This document shows, piece by piece, positions 1-8,702 of a stretch of DNA of 64,000 nt (within the stretch, counting starts at the first letter, position 1; every line of letters starts with the position of its first letter). Under the pieces are notes generated by a model. That model had not been told where the DNA came from. It made no database searches and saw nothing but the letters and a program-made list of their open reading frames with translations. The stretch covers positions 186,001 through 250,000 of the forward strand of contig NZ_FXYE01000001.1 in assembly GCF_900184935.1 (NCBI RefSeq), in the 5' to 3' direction. The translations under genes were made by a program, and so were the position numbers. Source of the stretch: Actibacterium lipolyticum (GTDB taxonomy: Bacteria; Pseudomonadota; Alphaproteobacteria; Rhodobacterales; Rhodobacteraceae).

Positions 1-156
1 ACGCGCGGATGGTTCTCGGCCTCAGATTCGTTCTGGGGCCGCTTAACTTTGTTAAAATACACTTGGGACCTTCGGGGCCCTATACACTCGGCCACCTACG
101 GGGGGCTAATCACATAGGCAGGTTTACCTGTCGCAGCTAAACGGAAGACAGAAAGC
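1..156. other. leader/intergenic region upstream of rplB
   Basis: No gene can be supported here. In Rhodobacterales rplW (L23) normally precedes rplB, but no recognisable L23 C-terminus is visible, so the gap before rplB is at least 156 bp. That is long for the inside of a ribosomal operon. The stretch contains short GC-rich self-complementary segments around 63-85 but no clear terminator or promoter. Confidence 0.4.
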
Positions 157-999
157 ATGGCACTTAAGTCGTATAAGCCGACGACGCCTGGCCAGCGTGG
201 GCTGGTTCTGATCGACCGTTCGGAGCTTTGGAAAGGGCGTCCGGTCAAATCTCTTACTGAGGGTTTGACCAAAAAGGGCGGTCGGAACAACACCGGACGG
301 ATCACTATGCGCCGCCGCGGCGGTGGCGCGAAGCGTCTCTATCGCGTTGTCGATTTCAAACGTAACAAATTCGACGTTTCCGCAACTGTGGAACGTATTG
401 AATATGACCCCAACCGCACAGCCTTCATCGCGTTGATCCGCTATGAAGATGGCGAGCAGGCCTACATCCTGGCCCCGCAGCGCCTTGGCGTTGGCGACTC
501 GGTCATTTCTTCGGCAAAAGCTGACGTGAAGCCCGGCAACTCCATGCCCTTCACCGGCCTGCCAATCGGTACAATCGTACACAACATCGAACTGAAAGCA
601 GGCAAGGGCGGTCAGATCGCTCGTGCGGCTGGCACATACGCCCAGTTCGTTGGTCGTGACGGTGGCTACGCTCAGATCCGCCTGTCTTCGGGTGAACTGC
701 GTATGGTTCGTCAGGAATGCATGTGCACCGTTGGTGCGGTGTCCAACCCTGACAACAGCAACCAAAACCTTGGTAAAGCTGGCCGTAACCGCCACAAGGG
801 CATCCGCCCATCTGTTCGTGGTGTTGTTATGAACCCGATCGATCACCCGCACGGTGGTGGTGAAGGTCGTACATCGGGTGGTCGTCACCCAGTGACCCCG
901 TGGGGTAAACCCACAAAGGGCGCCCGCACCCGCAACAAGAACAAGGCGTCGAGCAAGCTGATTATCCGCTCGCGTCACGCCAAGAAGAAGGGCCGCTAA
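157..999 (+). CDS. rplB: 50S ribosomal protein L2
   Basis: Primary 23S rRNA-binding protein of the large subunit, needed for subunit association and located near the peptidyl-transferase centre. The 280-residue product has the usual family length. It carries the conserved [10 protein letters not shown] segment at about residues 229-238, which contains the histidine implicated in peptidyl-transferase activity in other bacteria, and a lysine/arginine-rich C-terminus. It is the first complete gene of the S10 block here; rpsS starts one base after its stop codon, implying cotranscription and coupled translation. Confidence 0.99.
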   Translation: MALKSYKPTTPGQRGLVLIDRSELWKGRPVKSLTEGLTKKGGRNNTGRITMRRRGGGAKRLYRVVDFKRNKFDVSATVERIEYDPNRTAFIALIRYEDGEQAYILAPQRLGVGDSVISSAKADVKPGNSMPFTGLPIGTIVHNIELKAGKGGQIARAAGTYAQFVGRDGGYAQIRLSSGELRMVRQECMCTVGAVSNPDNSNQNLGKAGRNRHKGIRPSVRGVVMNPIDHPHGGGEGRTSGGRHPVTPWGKPTKGARTRNKNKASSKLIIRSRHAKKKGR

Positions 1000-1000
1000 T

Positions 1001-1279
1001 ATGTCGCGTTCTGTTTGGAAAGGCCCCTTCGTTGATTCCTACGTTCTCAAGAAAGCTGAGAAGACTCGGGAATCGGGCCGCAACGAAGTTATCAAGATTT
1101 GGTCGCGCCGCTCGACGATCCTGCCCCAGTTCGTGGGCCTGACGTTCGGCGTTTATAACGGTCAGAAGCACATTCCGGTTAACGTGTCCGAGGACATGAT
1201 TGGCCAGAAGTTCGGTGAGTATGCACCGACGCGCACCTACTATGGTCACGCGGCTGATAAAAAAGCGAAGAGGAAATAA
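1001..1279 (+). CDS. rpsS: 30S ribosomal protein S19
   Basis: Small-subunit head protein that forms a complex with S13 at the A-site side. The 92-residue product begins [12 protein letters not shown], the standard S19 start, and has the expected length and the conserved GHKLGEFAPTRT-like segment (here [12 protein letters not shown]). It starts immediately after rplB and is followed three bases after its stop by rplV, so it lies inside the same transcript. Confidence 0.99.
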   Translation: MSRSVWKGPFVDSYVLKKAEKTRESGRNEVIKIWSRRSTILPQFVGLTFGVYNGQKHIPVNVSEDMIGQKFGEYAPTRTYYGHAADKKAKRK

Positions 1280-1282
1280 GCC

Positions 1283-1663
1283 ATGGGTAAGGAAAAGAAT
1301 CCCCGCCGCGTGGCCGAGAATGAGGCCTTTGCAAAAGCAAAGATGCTTCGCACCTCGCCGCAAAAGCTGAACCTGGTTGCTGCGATGATCCGCGGGAAGA
1401 AAGTTGACAAGGCTCTGGCCGACTTGACGTTCTCCAACAAGCGTATCTCGGCTGACGTGAAGAAATGCCTTCAGTCGGCTATCGCGAATGCTGAAAACAA
1501 CCACAACCTGGATGTTGATGAGCTGATCGTTGCTGAAGCCTATGTCGGTAAGAACCTGACCATGAAGCGCGGTCGCCCGCGTGCACGTGGCCGGTTTGGC
1601 AAGATCGTAAAGCCGTTCTCGGAACTCACCATCAAGGTGCGTCAAGTTGAGGAGCAAGCGTAA
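1283..1663 (+). CDS. rplV: 50S ribosomal protein L22
   Basis: L22 lines the peptide exit tunnel and binds several 23S rRNA domains. The 126-residue product has the conserved [15 protein letters not shown] segment near residues 30-44 and the basic beta-hairpin region ending [10 protein letters not shown] near the C-terminus, which reaches into the tunnel. Its TAA stop shares one base with the ATG of rpsC (TAATG), so translation of the two is probably coupled. Confidence 0.99.
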   Translation: MGKEKNPRRVAENEAFAKAKMLRTSPQKLNLVAAMIRGKKVDKALADLTFSNKRISADVKKCLQSAIANAENNHNLDVDELIVAEAYVGKNLTMKRGRPRARGRFGKIVKPFSELTIKVRQVEEQA

Positions 1664-2370
1664 TGGGTCATAAGGTCAATCCGATCGGTATGCGCCTGCA
1701 GGTCAACCGCACCTGGGACAGCCGCTGGTACGCTGATACTAAGGACTTCGGTGATCTCCTCCTCGAGGACATCAAAATCCGTGAGTTCATCAAAGAAGAC
1801 TGCAAGCAAGCTGGTGTTAGCCGCATCATCATCGAGCGTCCGCACAAGAAGTGCCGTGTGACTATTCACACTGCGCGTCCTGGCGTGATCATCGGTAAAA
1901 AAGGCGCTGACATCGAAACGCTGCGCAAAAAGCTGGCGGCTATGACCGACAGCGAGCTGCACCTGAACATCGTCGAAGTGCGCAAGCCCGAGCTGGACGC
2001 CCAGCTTGTTGCTGAAAGCATTTCGCAGCAGCTTGAGCGTCGTGTTTCGTTCCGCCGTGCAATGAAGCGTTCGGTACAGAACGCGATGCGCATGGGCTCG
2101 CTCGGCATTCGTGTAAACGTTGCTGGCCGTCTTGGTGGTGCCGAAATCGCGCGTACTGAATGGTACCGCGAAGGTCGCGTTCCGCTGCACACGCTGCGTG
2201 CCGACATCGATTACGCACATGCCGAGGCTAAGACGCCTTACGGTATCATCGGTATCAAAGTCTGGATCTTCAAAGGCGAAATCATGGAGCACGATCCTGC
2301 TGCTCGTGATCGTCGTCAGCAAGAACTCCAGGAAGGTCCCGCGCCCCGTGGCGCCGGCGGCCGTCGCTAA
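1663..2370 (+). CDS. rpsC: 30S ribosomal protein S3
   Basis: S3 sits at the mRNA entry channel of the 30S head and contributes to mRNA helicase activity. The 235-residue product starts [12 protein letters not shown], typical of S3. It has an N-terminal KH type II domain with a GKKG loop at residues 78-81 and a C-terminal S3 domain, ending in a Gly/Arg-rich tail. It overlaps rplV by one base. An AAGGAG ribosome-binding site for rplP lies directly after its stop. Confidence 0.99.
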   Translation: MGHKVNPIGMRLQVNRTWDSRWYADTKDFGDLLLEDIKIREFIKEDCKQAGVSRIIIERPHKKCRVTIHTARPGVIIGKKGADIETLRKKLAAMTDSELHLNIVEVRKPELDAQLVAESISQQLERRVSFRRAMKRSVQNAMRMGSLGIRVNVAGRLGGAEIARTEWYREGRVPLHTLRADIDYAHAEAKTPYGIIGIKVWIFKGEIMEHDPAARDRRQQELQEGPAPRGAGGRR

Positions 2371-2384
2371 GGAGTAGATGAGAG

Positions 2385-2798
2385 ATGCTGCAACCAAAGC
2401 GTACAAAATTCCGCAAGATGCACAAAGGCCGTATCCACGGTCAGGCAAAAGGCGGTTTTGACCTGAACTTCGGGACTTTCGGCCTGAAAGCAACTCAGCC
2501 TGAGCGTGTGACTGCACGTCAGATTGAAGCTGCACGTCGTGCCATGACCCGTCACATGAAACGTCAGGGCCGGGTCTGGATCCGGATCTTCCCAGACACC
2601 GCAGTTTCCTCCAAGCCTACCGAAGTTCGGATGGGTAAAGGTAAGGGTTCCGTGGATTTCTGGGCCTGCAAGGTTAAGCCTGGTCGTGTGATGTTTGAAA
2701 TCGACGGCGTCGCCGAAGATATCGCACGCGAAGCGCTGCGTCTGGCTGCGATGAAGCTGCCGGTCAAAACCCGCATCGTGGTTCGCGAAGACTGGTAA
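2385..2798 (+). CDS. rplP: 50S ribosomal protein L16
   Basis: L16 helps position the A- and P-site tRNA acceptor ends in the large subunit. The 137-residue product begins [16 protein letters not shown], the canonical L16 start, and keeps the long loop with [26 protein letters not shown] lies 9 bases before the ATG. It is the last gene before a strong intrinsic terminator. In Escherichia coli an arginine of L16 is hydroxylated by a 2-oxoglutarate oxygenase, which is relevant because a different oxygenase-like gene follows. Confidence 0.99.
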   Translation: MLQPKRTKFRKMHKGRIHGQAKGGFDLNFGTFGLKATQPERVTARQIEAARRAMTRHMKRQGRVWIRIFPDTAVSSKPTEVRMGKGKGSVDFWACKVKPGRVMFEIDGVAEDIAREALRLAAMKLPVKTRIVVREDW

Positions 2799-2824
2799 GC
2801 CCGGTCAACGCACCTAAGAAATTA

Positions 2825-2856
2825 GCCCCCGCTGAGAAATCGGCGGGGGCTTTTTT
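2825..2856 (+). terminator. intrinsic terminator after rplP
   Basis: A 10-bp GC-rich stem (GCCCCCGCTG at 2825-2834 against 2841-2850, one G-T pair) with a 6-nt loop is followed by six T residues at 2851-2856. It sits 26 bases after the rplP stop and splits the S10 genes from rpmC onward, so the downstream genes need their own promoter or read-through. Confidence 0.9.
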
Positions 2857-2914
2857 GTTATCCCCTGGTCGGCGAATTGTCCCTCTCGCCTTGCGTGGAT
2901 TCGTGGGGTAATAG

Positions 2915-3541
2915 ATGCCCATGTCACAGATCAAATCTCTCTTCGTCACTCGCCTTTACCGCGCTGCTTTGTCCGAGCAGGGCGTTGCCATTGATGCCAA
3001 TGAGTTGGAGGCCTCGTGCTATTCCATTGCTGAGGATGATGAGGCCGGACAGGATTGGTGCGAGGAGAACGGGTATCCCGGTTACACGAGCTATGCCTCG
3101 CTGACCGATCTGCCTTGGCGGTTTCCGATCTTTCAGGATGTTGTCACAGCGCTCGATAAGCATGTTGCGGCGTTTGCCGAAGACCTTGAATTCGATCTGG
3201 GAGACAAAGAGCTGAAGCTTGAGGATATCTGGATCAACATCCTTCCTCCCGGCGGTGTGCATTCATCCCACATTCACCCGCATTCGGTGATCAGCGGCAC
3301 CACCTATGTCGCGATGCCCGAAGGGACCAGCGCGCTGAAGCTGGAAGACCCGCGTTTGCCGATGATGATGGCCGCACCGACGCGCCGCAAAGATGCGCGG
3401 GAGGAGCTTCGCAGCTTTGTCTATGTCGCGCCGGAAGTGGGCGAGGTGCTGTTGTGGGAAAGTTGGCTGCGCCATGAAGTGCCGATGAATATGACCGACG
3501 AAGAGCGGATAAGCGTTAGCTTCAACTACGCTTGGGGCTAG
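2915..3541 (+). CDS. putative 2-oxoglutarate/Fe(II) oxygenase (TIGR02466-like)
   Basis: The 208-residue soluble protein resembles the TIGR02466 family of putative 2OG-Fe(II) oxygenases, which are double-stranded beta-helix proteins. Visible features are WINILPPGG followed by a His-rich strand with H116, H119, H121 and H123, then SGTTYV; a late histidine H187 in LLWESWLRHE; and R198 in RISVSFNY, the position expected to bind the 2OG carboxylate. The metal ligands are probably one or two of H116-H123 plus H187, but an alignment is needed. An alternative ATG lies two codons in, and the ribosome-binding site is weak. The gene lies between the terminator after rplP and the promoter of rpmC, so it is a guest in the ribosomal cluster. 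The substrate is unknown. Confidence 0.75.
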   Translation: MPMSQIKSLFVTRLYRAALSEQGVAIDANELEASCYSIAEDDEAGQDWCEENGYPGYTSYASLTDLPWRFPIFQDVVTALDKHVAAFAEDLEFDLGDKELKLEDIWINILPPGGVHSSHIHPHSVISGTTYVAMPEGTSALKLEDPRLPMMMAAPTRRKDAREELRSFVYVAPEVGEVLLWESWLRHEVPMNMTDEERISVSFNYAWG

Positions 3542-3823
3542 CGCCGTTAGCGGCCGTGCTGCCGATGAACCCGGGCCGGCCCGGGGCATCTGAGGATCCG
3601 GCGAATGCATTCTTCGCGGCCTCATGCTGGCACGCTATCACCGCGTGCAGGGGAAATGCTGACGCATAAGGAAACTTTCCCTTGCCCCCTAGGCGACTCC
3701 CTCCTATAGAGACCCATCTCGCGAACCCGGGTCACCGGGATTCGTGTGTTTGTCATTCATCCACCAGGTCACGGGTGACCCGAAACGGGGGCTCGCTGGT
3801 GTTGTGAAAAAGGAAGAAGAGCA
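3542..3823 (+). promoter_or_regulatory. intergenic leader with promoter for rpmC onward
   Basis: This 282-bp gap holds a good sigma70-type promoter: TTGCCC at 3682-3687, a 17-bp spacer and TATAGA at 3705-3710. The start of transcription would be near 3717, leaving a leader of about 105 nt before rpmC. The leader contains GC-rich complementary stretches (CCCGGGTCACCGGG near 3727-3740 and GGTCACGGGTGACC near 3766-3779) that could fold into a regulatory structure. The promoter is what the rplP terminator makes necessary. Confidence 0.65.
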
Positions 3824-4027
3824 ATGAACGCTCAAGAACTGCGTGACAAGACGCCAGACCAGCTTCGTGAAGAGCTGGCCAACCTGAAGAAAGAAGCATT
3901 CAACATGCGCTTTCAGCAGGCAACTGGTGCCATGGAAAACACCGCACGCATGCGTACCGTCCGTCGTGACGTTGCACGTGTAAAGACGGTTCTGAACCAA
4001 AAAGCCGCTGAAGCGGCGGCTGAATAA
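3824..4027 (+). CDS. rpmC: 50S ribosomal protein L29
   Basis: L29 is a small helical hairpin protein near the tunnel exit, where it helps dock targeting factors. The 67-residue product has the family pattern [18 protein letters not shown] and [15 protein letters not shown], with a C-terminal basic helix. The start is preceded by a GGAAGAAGAG purine tract. It opens the second transcriptional block and is followed after 12 bases by rpsQ. Confidence 0.98.
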   Translation: MNAQELRDKTPDQLREELANLKKEAFNMRFQQATGAMENTARMRTVRRDVARVKTVLNQKAAEAAAE

Positions 4028-4039
4028 GGAGCACGACAC

Positions 4040-4270
4040 ATGCCCAAACGCATCCTCGCAGGCACCGTGACGAGCGACCAGAACGAGCAAACCATCACGG
4101 TTTCCGTTGAACGCCGCTTTACGCATCCGGTTCTGAAGAAAACGATCCGTAAGTCCAAGAAATACCGGGCTCACGATCCGAAGAACGAATTCAAAGTTGG
4201 TGATAGCGTTCGCATCCAAGAATGTTCGCCAATTTCGAAAACGAAACGCTGGGAAGTCGTCGCTAACTAA
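4040..4270 (+). CDS. rpsQ: 30S ribosomal protein S17
   Basis: S17 is an OB-fold primary 16S rRNA-binding protein of the small-subunit body. The 76-residue product begins [19 protein letters not shown] and contains [16 protein letters not shown] and a conserved SKTKRW motif. It is preceded by AAGGAGCACG. The 62-bp gap to rplN contains a small hairpin (TGGGG/CCCCA around 4300-4314). Confidence 0.98.
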   Translation: MPKRILAGTVTSDQNEQTITVSVERRFTHPVLKKTIRKSKKYRAHDPKNEFKVGDSVRIQECSPISKTKRWEVVAN

Positions 4271-4332
4271 GCGACTGCTTTGCAGTTTGAACGAAACCCT
4301 GGGGGAAGTCCCCAAAGGTCGGGAGAAACCAC

Positions 4333-4701
4333 ATGATCCAGATGCAGACCAATCTGGATGTAGCTGACAACTCCGGCGCTCGCCGGGTGCAGTGCATCAA
4401 GGTTCTGGGTGGTTCCAAGCGTAAATACGCATCCGTAGGCGACATCATTGTCGTTTCGGTTAAGGAAGCCATTCCACGCGGTCGTGTTAAGAAAGGTGAT
4501 GTCCGTAAGGCCGTCGTCGTTCGCACCGCGAAAGAAGTCCGTCGTGAAGATGGCACAGCGATCCGTTTCGATCGCAACGCAGCTGTTATTCTGAACAACA
4601 ACAACGAGCCTGTAGGTACACGTATCTTCGGCCCAGTTGTTCGCGAACTGCGTGCCAAAAACTTCATGAAAATCATCTCGCTTGCACCGGAGGTGCTGTA
4701 A
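4333..4701 (+). CDS. rplN: 50S ribosomal protein L14
   Basis: L14 lies at the subunit interface and contacts 16S rRNA helix 14. The 122-residue product starts [21 protein letters not shown] and keeps the [20 protein letters not shown] signature and the C-terminal [15 protein letters not shown]. The start has GGGAG upstream. rplX begins one base after its stop. Confidence 0.99.
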   Translation: MIQMQTNLDVADNSGARRVQCIKVLGGSKRKYASVGDIIVVSVKEAIPRGRVKKGDVRKAVVVRTAKEVRREDGTAIRFDRNAAVILNNNNEPVGTRIFGPVVRELRAKNFMKIISLAPEVL

Positions 4702-4702
4702 G

Positions 4703-5008
4703 ATGGCTGCTAAATTGAAGAAGGGCGACAAAGTCGTCGTTTTGACTGGCCGCGATAAGGGCAAAGAAGGCGAGATTTCGTCTGTTGACCCAAAGGCTGG
4801 CAAGGCAATCGTTGAAGGCGTGAACATGGCGATCCGCCACACACGTCAGTCCCAGACCAGCCAAGGTGGTCGCGTTCCTATGGCAACGCCGATCCAGCTG
4901 TCGAATCTGGCACTTTTGGACACGAATGGTAAAGCGACCCGCGTTGGCTTCCGCATGGAAGACGGCAAAAAGGTACGTTTCGCCAAATCCACAGGGGAGG
5001 CCGTCTAA
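4703..5008 (+). CDS. rplX: 50S ribosomal protein L24
   Basis: L24 starts assembly of the large subunit by binding the 5' part of 23S rRNA and has a KOW domain. The start at 4703 gives [20 protein letters not shown], the expected L24 N-terminus, and has GGAGG 9 bases upstream inside rplN. An in-frame TTG seven codons earlier is not supported. The product is 101 residues. Its TAA shares one base with the ATG of rplE (TAATG). Confidence 0.98.
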   Translation: MAAKLKKGDKVVVLTGRDKGKEGEISSVDPKAGKAIVEGVNMAIRHTRQSQTSQGGRVPMATPIQLSNLALLDTNGKATRVGFRMEDGKKVRFAKSTGEAV

Positions 5009-5571
5009 TGCTTGACGCTGCAACCTATACCCCGCGCCTGAAAGCAGAGTACAAGGACAAGATCCGTGCTGCTCTGAAAGAAGAGTTCGGCTATTCCAAC
5101 GACATGATGATCCCTAAGCTCGACAAAATCGTGCTTAACATCGGTTGTGGTGCTGAAGCGGTTCGTGACTCCAAGAAAGTCAAATCTGCAGAAGCTGATC
5201 TGACGGCAATCGCTGGGCAAAAATCCGTCATCACGAAAGCCAAGAAGTCCATCGCTGGCTTCCGCGTTCGTGAAGAGATGCCGCTGGGCACGAAAGTGAC
5301 CCTTCGCGGTGACCGGATGTACGAATTCCTTGATCGCCTCGTGACTGTTGCAATGCCTCGTATCCGCGACTTCCGCGGTGTTTCGGGCAAGTCGTTCGAT
5401 GGTCGTGGTAACTATGCAATGGGCTTGAAAGAGCACATCGTTTTCCCAGAGATCGAGTACGACAAAGTCGACGAAGTCTGGGGCATGGATATCGTAATTG
5501 CCACCACCGCGAAAACCGACGCGGAAGCTAAGGCGCTGTTGAAAGCTTTCAACATGCCCTTCAATAGCTGA
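5008..5571 (+). CDS. rplE: 50S ribosomal protein L5
   Basis: L5 binds 5S rRNA and forms the B1b bridge to the small subunit. The 187-residue product contains the family segments [13 protein letters not shown] and the [23 protein letters not shown] region, plus FNGRGNY-like [10 protein letters not shown]. It overlaps rplX by one base and is followed by rpsN behind a GGGAGGAG ribosome-binding site. Confidence 0.99.
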   Translation: MLDAATYTPRLKAEYKDKIRAALKEEFGYSNDMMIPKLDKIVLNIGCGAEAVRDSKKVKSAEADLTAIAGQKSVITKAKKSIAGFRVREEMPLGTKVTLRGDRMYEFLDRLVTVAMPRIRDFRGVSGKSFDGRGNYAMGLKEHIVFPEIEYDKVDEVWGMDIVIATTAKTDAEAKALLKAFNMPFNS

Positions 5572-5591
5572 TCGCGGGAGGAGTAGAGAAC

Positions 5592-5897
5592 ATGGCTAAG
5601 AAAGCAATGGTCGAACGCGAACTGAAGCGTCAGAAGCTGGTGGAAAAATATGCCACTAAGCGTGCTGCGCTGAAAGAAATCGCGAACAACGAAGATCTGC
5701 CGATGGAAGAGCGTTTCAAGGCGCGCCTTAAACTGGCGAAACTGCCGCGCAACAGCTCTGCAACCCGTCTGCACAACCGCTGTCAGCTGACCGGTCGTCC
5801 TAAGGCTTACTACCGTAAGCTTAAGGTTTCCCGGATCAAGCTGCGGGACTTGGCCTCTAACGGTCAGATCCCCGGTATGGTTAAATCGAGCTGGTAA
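5592..5897 (+). CDS. rpsN: 30S ribosomal protein S14 (zinc-free form)
   Basis: S14 belongs to the 30S head and is needed for late assembly with S3 and S10. The 101-residue length and the single cysteine in [14 protein letters not shown] show this is the long zinc-independent form, not the short four-cysteine type. The N-terminus [20 protein letters not shown] is characteristic. It stands between rplE and rpsH in the normal spc order. Confidence 0.98.
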   Translation: MAKKAMVERELKRQKLVEKYATKRAALKEIANNEDLPMEERFKARLKLAKLPRNSSATRLHNRCQLTGRPKAYYRKLKVSRIKLRDLASNGQIPGMVKSSW

Positions 5898-5909
5898 GGA
5901 GGATTTTGA

Positions 5910-6308
5910 ATGTCTGTGAATGATCCTCTCGGCGATATGCTCACACGTATCCGCAACGCGCAGATGCGTGGCAAGTCCACCGTACGTACACCTGCTTCCA
6001 AGCTTCGCGCTTGGGTTCTGGATGTACTGCAGGACGAGGGCTATATCCGTGGCTACGAGAACGCGACAAGCGCGCTCGGCATGCCGGAAATCGAAATTAG
6101 CCTCAAGTATTACGAAGGTACCCCAGTGATCCGCGAACTTAAGCGCGTTTCCAAGCCGGGCCGCCGCGTATACATGAACGTTAAGGAAATCCCTTCGGTC
6201 CGTCAGGGCCTTGGTGTTTCGATCGTCTCCACGTCCAAGGGCGTGATGTCGGATGCAGCTGCACGCTCTGCCAATGTTGGCGGCGAAGTGCTCTGCACGG
6301 TCTTCTAA
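5910..6308 (+). CDS. rpsH: 30S ribosomal protein S8
   Basis: S8 binds the central domain of 16S rRNA and in many bacteria represses the spc operon by binding mRNA near rplE. The 132-residue product starts [21 protein letters not shown] and ends with the conserved [13 protein letters not shown] and GGEVLCTVF segments. A strong AAGGAGG precedes it. Whether an S8-binding mRNA structure exists here was not tested. Confidence 0.99.
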   Translation: MSVNDPLGDMLTRIRNAQMRGKSTVRTPASKLRAWVLDVLQDEGYIRGYENATSALGMPEIEISLKYYEGTPVIRELKRVSKPGRRVYMNVKEIPSVRQGLGVSIVSTSKGVMSDAAARSANVGGEVLCTVF

Positions 6309-6320
6309 GGAGTTTGGCGA

Positions 6321-6854
6321 ATGTCTCGTATTGGTAAAAAACCGGTCGAGCTGCCGTCGGGTGTTTCGGCGTCCGTCTCCGGCCAGACCATTGAAGTTAA
6401 GGGCCCTAAGGGTGCTCGTACCTTCACCGCGACTGACGATGTAACAATCGGCGTGGAAGATAACATTGTATCCATCACTCCCCGCGGGTCGTCCAAACGG
6501 GCGCGCCAGCAGTGGGGCATGTCCCGCACCATGGTTCTGAACCTGGTAACTGGCGTGACAGATGGTTTCAAAAAAGAGCTTGAGATCCAGGGCGTTGGTT
6601 ATCGTGCTCAGATGCAGGGCAACACCCTGAAACTGAGCCTTGGCCTGTCGCACGATGTGAACTTCGAGGTTCCTGCTGGCGTAACCGTCACAGCCCCGAA
6701 GCAAACAGAGATTGTGGTTGAAGGCATCGATCAGCAGCTCGTCGGTCAAGTCGCGGCAAACATCCGCGAATGGCGTAAGCCAGAGCCCTATAAGGGCAAA
6801 GGCATCCGCTACAAAGACGAGTATATCTTCCGCAAGGAAGGTAAGAAGAAGTAA
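6321..6854 (+). CDS. rplF: 50S ribosomal protein L6
   Basis: L6 stabilises the sarcin-ricin region of the large subunit near the factor-binding site. The 177-residue product begins [16 protein letters not shown] and ends with the signature [19 protein letters not shown]. The two tandem L6 domains are of normal length. AAGGAG lies upstream, and rplR follows after 11 bases. Confidence 0.99.
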   Translation: MSRIGKKPVELPSGVSASVSGQTIEVKGPKGARTFTATDDVTIGVEDNIVSITPRGSSKRARQQWGMSRTMVLNLVTGVTDGFKKELEIQGVGYRAQMQGNTLKLSLGLSHDVNFEVPAGVTVTAPKQTEIVVEGIDQQLVGQVAANIREWRKPEPYKGKGIRYKDEYIFRKEGKKK

Positions 6855-6865
6855 GGACGCGAAAA

Positions 6866-7225
6866 ATGGCAAACAGCAAACGAGACCTGTTCTTGAAGCG
6901 CCGCCTGCGCGTTCGGAACAAACTGCAGAAAATGGCAAACGGACGTCCGCGTCTGTCTGTTCACCGCAGCAACAAAAACATCAGCGTGCAGCTGATCGAC
7001 GATGTGAACGGCGTAACGCTGGCATCCGCTTCCACTTTGGAAAAGGATCTGGGTGTTATCGGCAAGAACAACGTCGAAGCAGCAGCAAAAGTGGGCGCGG
7101 CAATTGCCGAGCGCGCGAAAAAAGCTGGTGTCGAAGAGTGTTTCTTCGATCGCGGTGGTTTCCTCTTCCACGGCAAAGTGAAGGCTCTGGCCGACGCTGC
7201 GCGTGAAGGTGGTCTGAAGTTCTAA
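6866..7225 (+). CDS. rplR: 50S ribosomal protein L18
   Basis: L18 binds 5S rRNA together with L5. The 119-residue product contains [20 protein letters not shown] in the N-terminal half and the C-terminal [26 protein letters not shown], both typical of L18. The start has AAGGAC upstream. A 111-bp gap with a strong hairpin separates it from rpsE. Confidence 0.98.
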   Translation: MANSKRDLFLKRRLRVRNKLQKMANGRPRLSVHRSNKNISVQLIDDVNGVTLASASTLEKDLGVIGKNNVEAAAKVGAAIAERAKKAGVEECFFDRGGFLFHGKVKALADAAREGGLKF

Positions 7226-7336
7226 GACTTTGTGGGAGGCGGCAACGCCTCCCCGATGATCCGGGATGGGCTTTGTCCGTCACTTGGATCGGTATCAACG
7301 GCGTGAAGCAGCGCCACGATGAAAAGGAATGCCTTC
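7226..7336 (+). promoter_or_regulatory. rplR-rpsE gap with GCAA-tetraloop hairpin
   Basis: A perfect 8-bp stem GGGAGGCG (7234-7241) pairs with 7246-7253 around a GCAA tetraloop. No T-run follows, so it is not an ordinary terminator. It may be an mRNA processing or stability element, or a protein-binding site inside the spc transcript. Confidence 0.5.
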
Positions 7337-7897
7337 ATGGCAAGAGATGACAACCGGGGCCGTCGCGATCGTGACGAAACGCCGGAATTCGCTGATCGCC
7401 TAGTTGCGATCAACCGTGTGTCCAAGACCGTTAAGGGTGGTAAGCGTTTTGGCTTCGCCGCACTTGTGGTTGTGGGTGACCAAAAGGGCCGTGTCGGCTT
7501 CGGCAAAGGCAAGGCCAAAGAGGTTCCTGAGGCAATCCGCAAAGCTACGGAACAGGCTAAGCGCCAGATGATCCGTGTGCCTCTGCGCGAAGGTCGTACG
7601 CTGCACCACGACATCGACGGTCGCCACGGCGCCGGTCGTGTGGTCATGCGCACAGCTCCACAGGGTACTGGTATCATCGCCGGTGGTCCAATGCGTGCTG
7701 TGTTCGAAATGTTGGGCGTTCAAGACGTGGTGGCCAAGTCGGTCGGCTCTCAGAACCCTTACAACATGATCCGTGCTACTATTAACGGCCTTACCAAGGA
7801 AAGCTCGCCCCGTCAGGTTGCGCAGCGTCGTGGTAAGAAAGTTGCCGACATCCTGAAAAAGGATGACGCACCGGCAACTGAAAAAGCCGAAGCGTAA
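7337..7897 (+). CDS. rpsE: 30S ribosomal protein S5
   Basis: S5 works in translational accuracy and mRNA unwinding at the entry channel. The start at 7337 ([18 protein letters not shown]) has AAGGA 7 bases upstream; an in-frame ATG six codons earlier is less likely. The 186-residue product has the S5 double-stranded RNA-binding domain ([21 protein letters not shown]) and the C-terminal domain ([20 protein letters not shown]). rpmD follows behind AAGGAG. Confidence 0.98.
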   Translation: MARDDNRGRRDRDETPEFADRLVAINRVSKTVKGGKRFGFAALVVVGDQKGRVGFGKGKAKEVPEAIRKATEQAKRQMIRVPLREGRTLHHDIDGRHGAGRVVMRTAPQGTGIIAGGPMRAVFEMLGVQDVVAKSVGSQNPYNMIRATINGLTKESSPRQVAQRRGKKVADILKKDDAPATEKAEA

Positions 7898-7909
7898 GGA
7901 GAGCGGACA

Positions 7910-8098
7910 ATGGCAAAGACCATCGTAGTAAAGCAGATCGGTTCCCCGATCCGCCGCCCCGCCATCCAGCGTCAAACGCTGATCGGCCTGGGCCTTAACA
8001 AGATGCACCGCGTGCGTGAGCTGGAAGATACACCAGCGGTTCGCGGTATGATCCGTAAAGTCTCTCACATGGTAGAGATCGTCGAAGAGCGCGGCTAA
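7910..8098 (+). CDS. rpmD: 50S ribosomal protein L30
   Basis: L30 is a small nonessential large-subunit protein. The 62-residue product contains [25 protein letters not shown] with the conserved glycine-leucine turn and ends [15 protein letters not shown]. It is the final gene of the second ribosomal block and is followed 23 bases later by a strong terminator hairpin. Confidence 0.98.
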   Translation: MAKTIVVKQIGSPIRRPAIQRQTLIGLGLNKMHRVRELEDTPAVRGMIRKVSHMVEIVEERG

Positions 8099-8121
8099 GC
8101 GTTTCTGAGATTAGGAACAAG

Positions 8122-8157
8122 AACGCCCCGGTGGAAACACCGGGGCGTTTTCTTTTC
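8122..8157 (+). terminator. intrinsic terminator after rpmD
   Basis: A perfect 12-bp stem (8122-8133 with 8138-8149) around a GAAA tetraloop is followed by a T-rich stretch (TTTTCTTTT). It ends the rpmC-rpmD transcript. Its 5' flank is moderately A-rich, so it may also slow the opposite-strand transcript that converges on it. Confidence 0.92.
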
Positions 8158-8171
8158 CGCTGTCGGGTAAA

Positions 8172-8702
8172 CTACTTCGTGTTTTGAATTCGGGTGTAAA
8201 ACCCAGCCCAGCCCGCAGGTTCTGGATTTTTGACGCAATAGTTTGTTTGTTCTTCGCGAGACAGCTTTTTAAACCAATCGTGAAAGTCCAAAAAGTAGTC
8301 TTCTCCGGGCCCCATTCTCCAGCCGATGCTACGCGGAGGTATTGTGGGAAATTGGCCCCATGGCGCAACCATCGGGTCAGGATAGTTCTGACGGATTTCG
8401 TTTGAGCGCTCGATCAGTGTTTCAAGATCCTGCCGAAGGTCAGCAGGAATGTGTCCATCAATGATCTTCCAGCTCTTTTCCAAAAAAACGCTCCGTACGG
8501 TTCGTGCAACAAGCCTAATGAAAGTGTTCCTTGGTGCAACGATTACCGAGACAGTATAGCAGCCTCCACGCCTGTTGCAACGCTGTTGGATAACGTCTAT
8601 ACGCCCCCGGTGGCCCCCTTTGGGTCTAGAATCAAAATCAAGAAACGCCGTGTTTGCCTCGTCCGTCGCTGGGAGGTAGTTCCGGCATAGGAGAAGCGAC
8701 AT
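8172..8702 (-). CDS. unrecognised protein encoded against the ribosomal cluster
   Basis: I do not recognise the family. The start is uncertain. The ATG at 8702 gives 176 residues but overlaps the rplO start region head-on, and two plus-strand promoter candidates (8531-8603) lie inside its 5' half, so a shorter gene is possible. The C-terminal half looks like a real conserved soluble protein: proline/tryptophan-rich ([14 protein letters not shown]), then an acidic helix and [14 protein letters not shown], then [10 protein letters not shown]. Base composition is poorer in GC than the ribosomal genes on both sides, which suggests a later insertion. It converges on the rpmD terminator. Confidence 0.55.
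   Translation of the reverse strand: MSLLLCRNYLPATDEANTAFLDFDSRPKGGHRGRIDVIQQRCNRRGGCYTVSVIVAPRNTFIRLVARTVRSVFLEKSWKIIDGHIPADLRQDLETLIERSNEIRQNYPDPMVAPWGQFPTIPPRSIGWRMGPGEDYFLDFHDWFKKLSREEQTNYCVKNPEPAGWAGFYTRIQNTK
8531..8603 (+). promoter_or_regulatory. two candidate promoters for rplO-secY-adk
   Basis: The better candidate is TTGCAA (8575-8580), a 17-bp spacer and TATACG (8598-8603). A second is TTGGTG (8531-8536), an 18-bp spacer and TATAGC (8555-8560). Either would place the start of transcription 90-140 nt before rplO. A promoter is expected here because the rpmD terminator cuts off upstream transcription. Both lie inside the opposite-strand ORF. Confidence 0.5.

Noticed and set aside
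5412-6938. 508-codon open frame on the minus strand across rpsN-rplF
   Set aside because: It is antisense to six intact ribosomal genes, its translation has no recognisable domain, and long antisense frames are expected from the codon bias of highly expressed genes.
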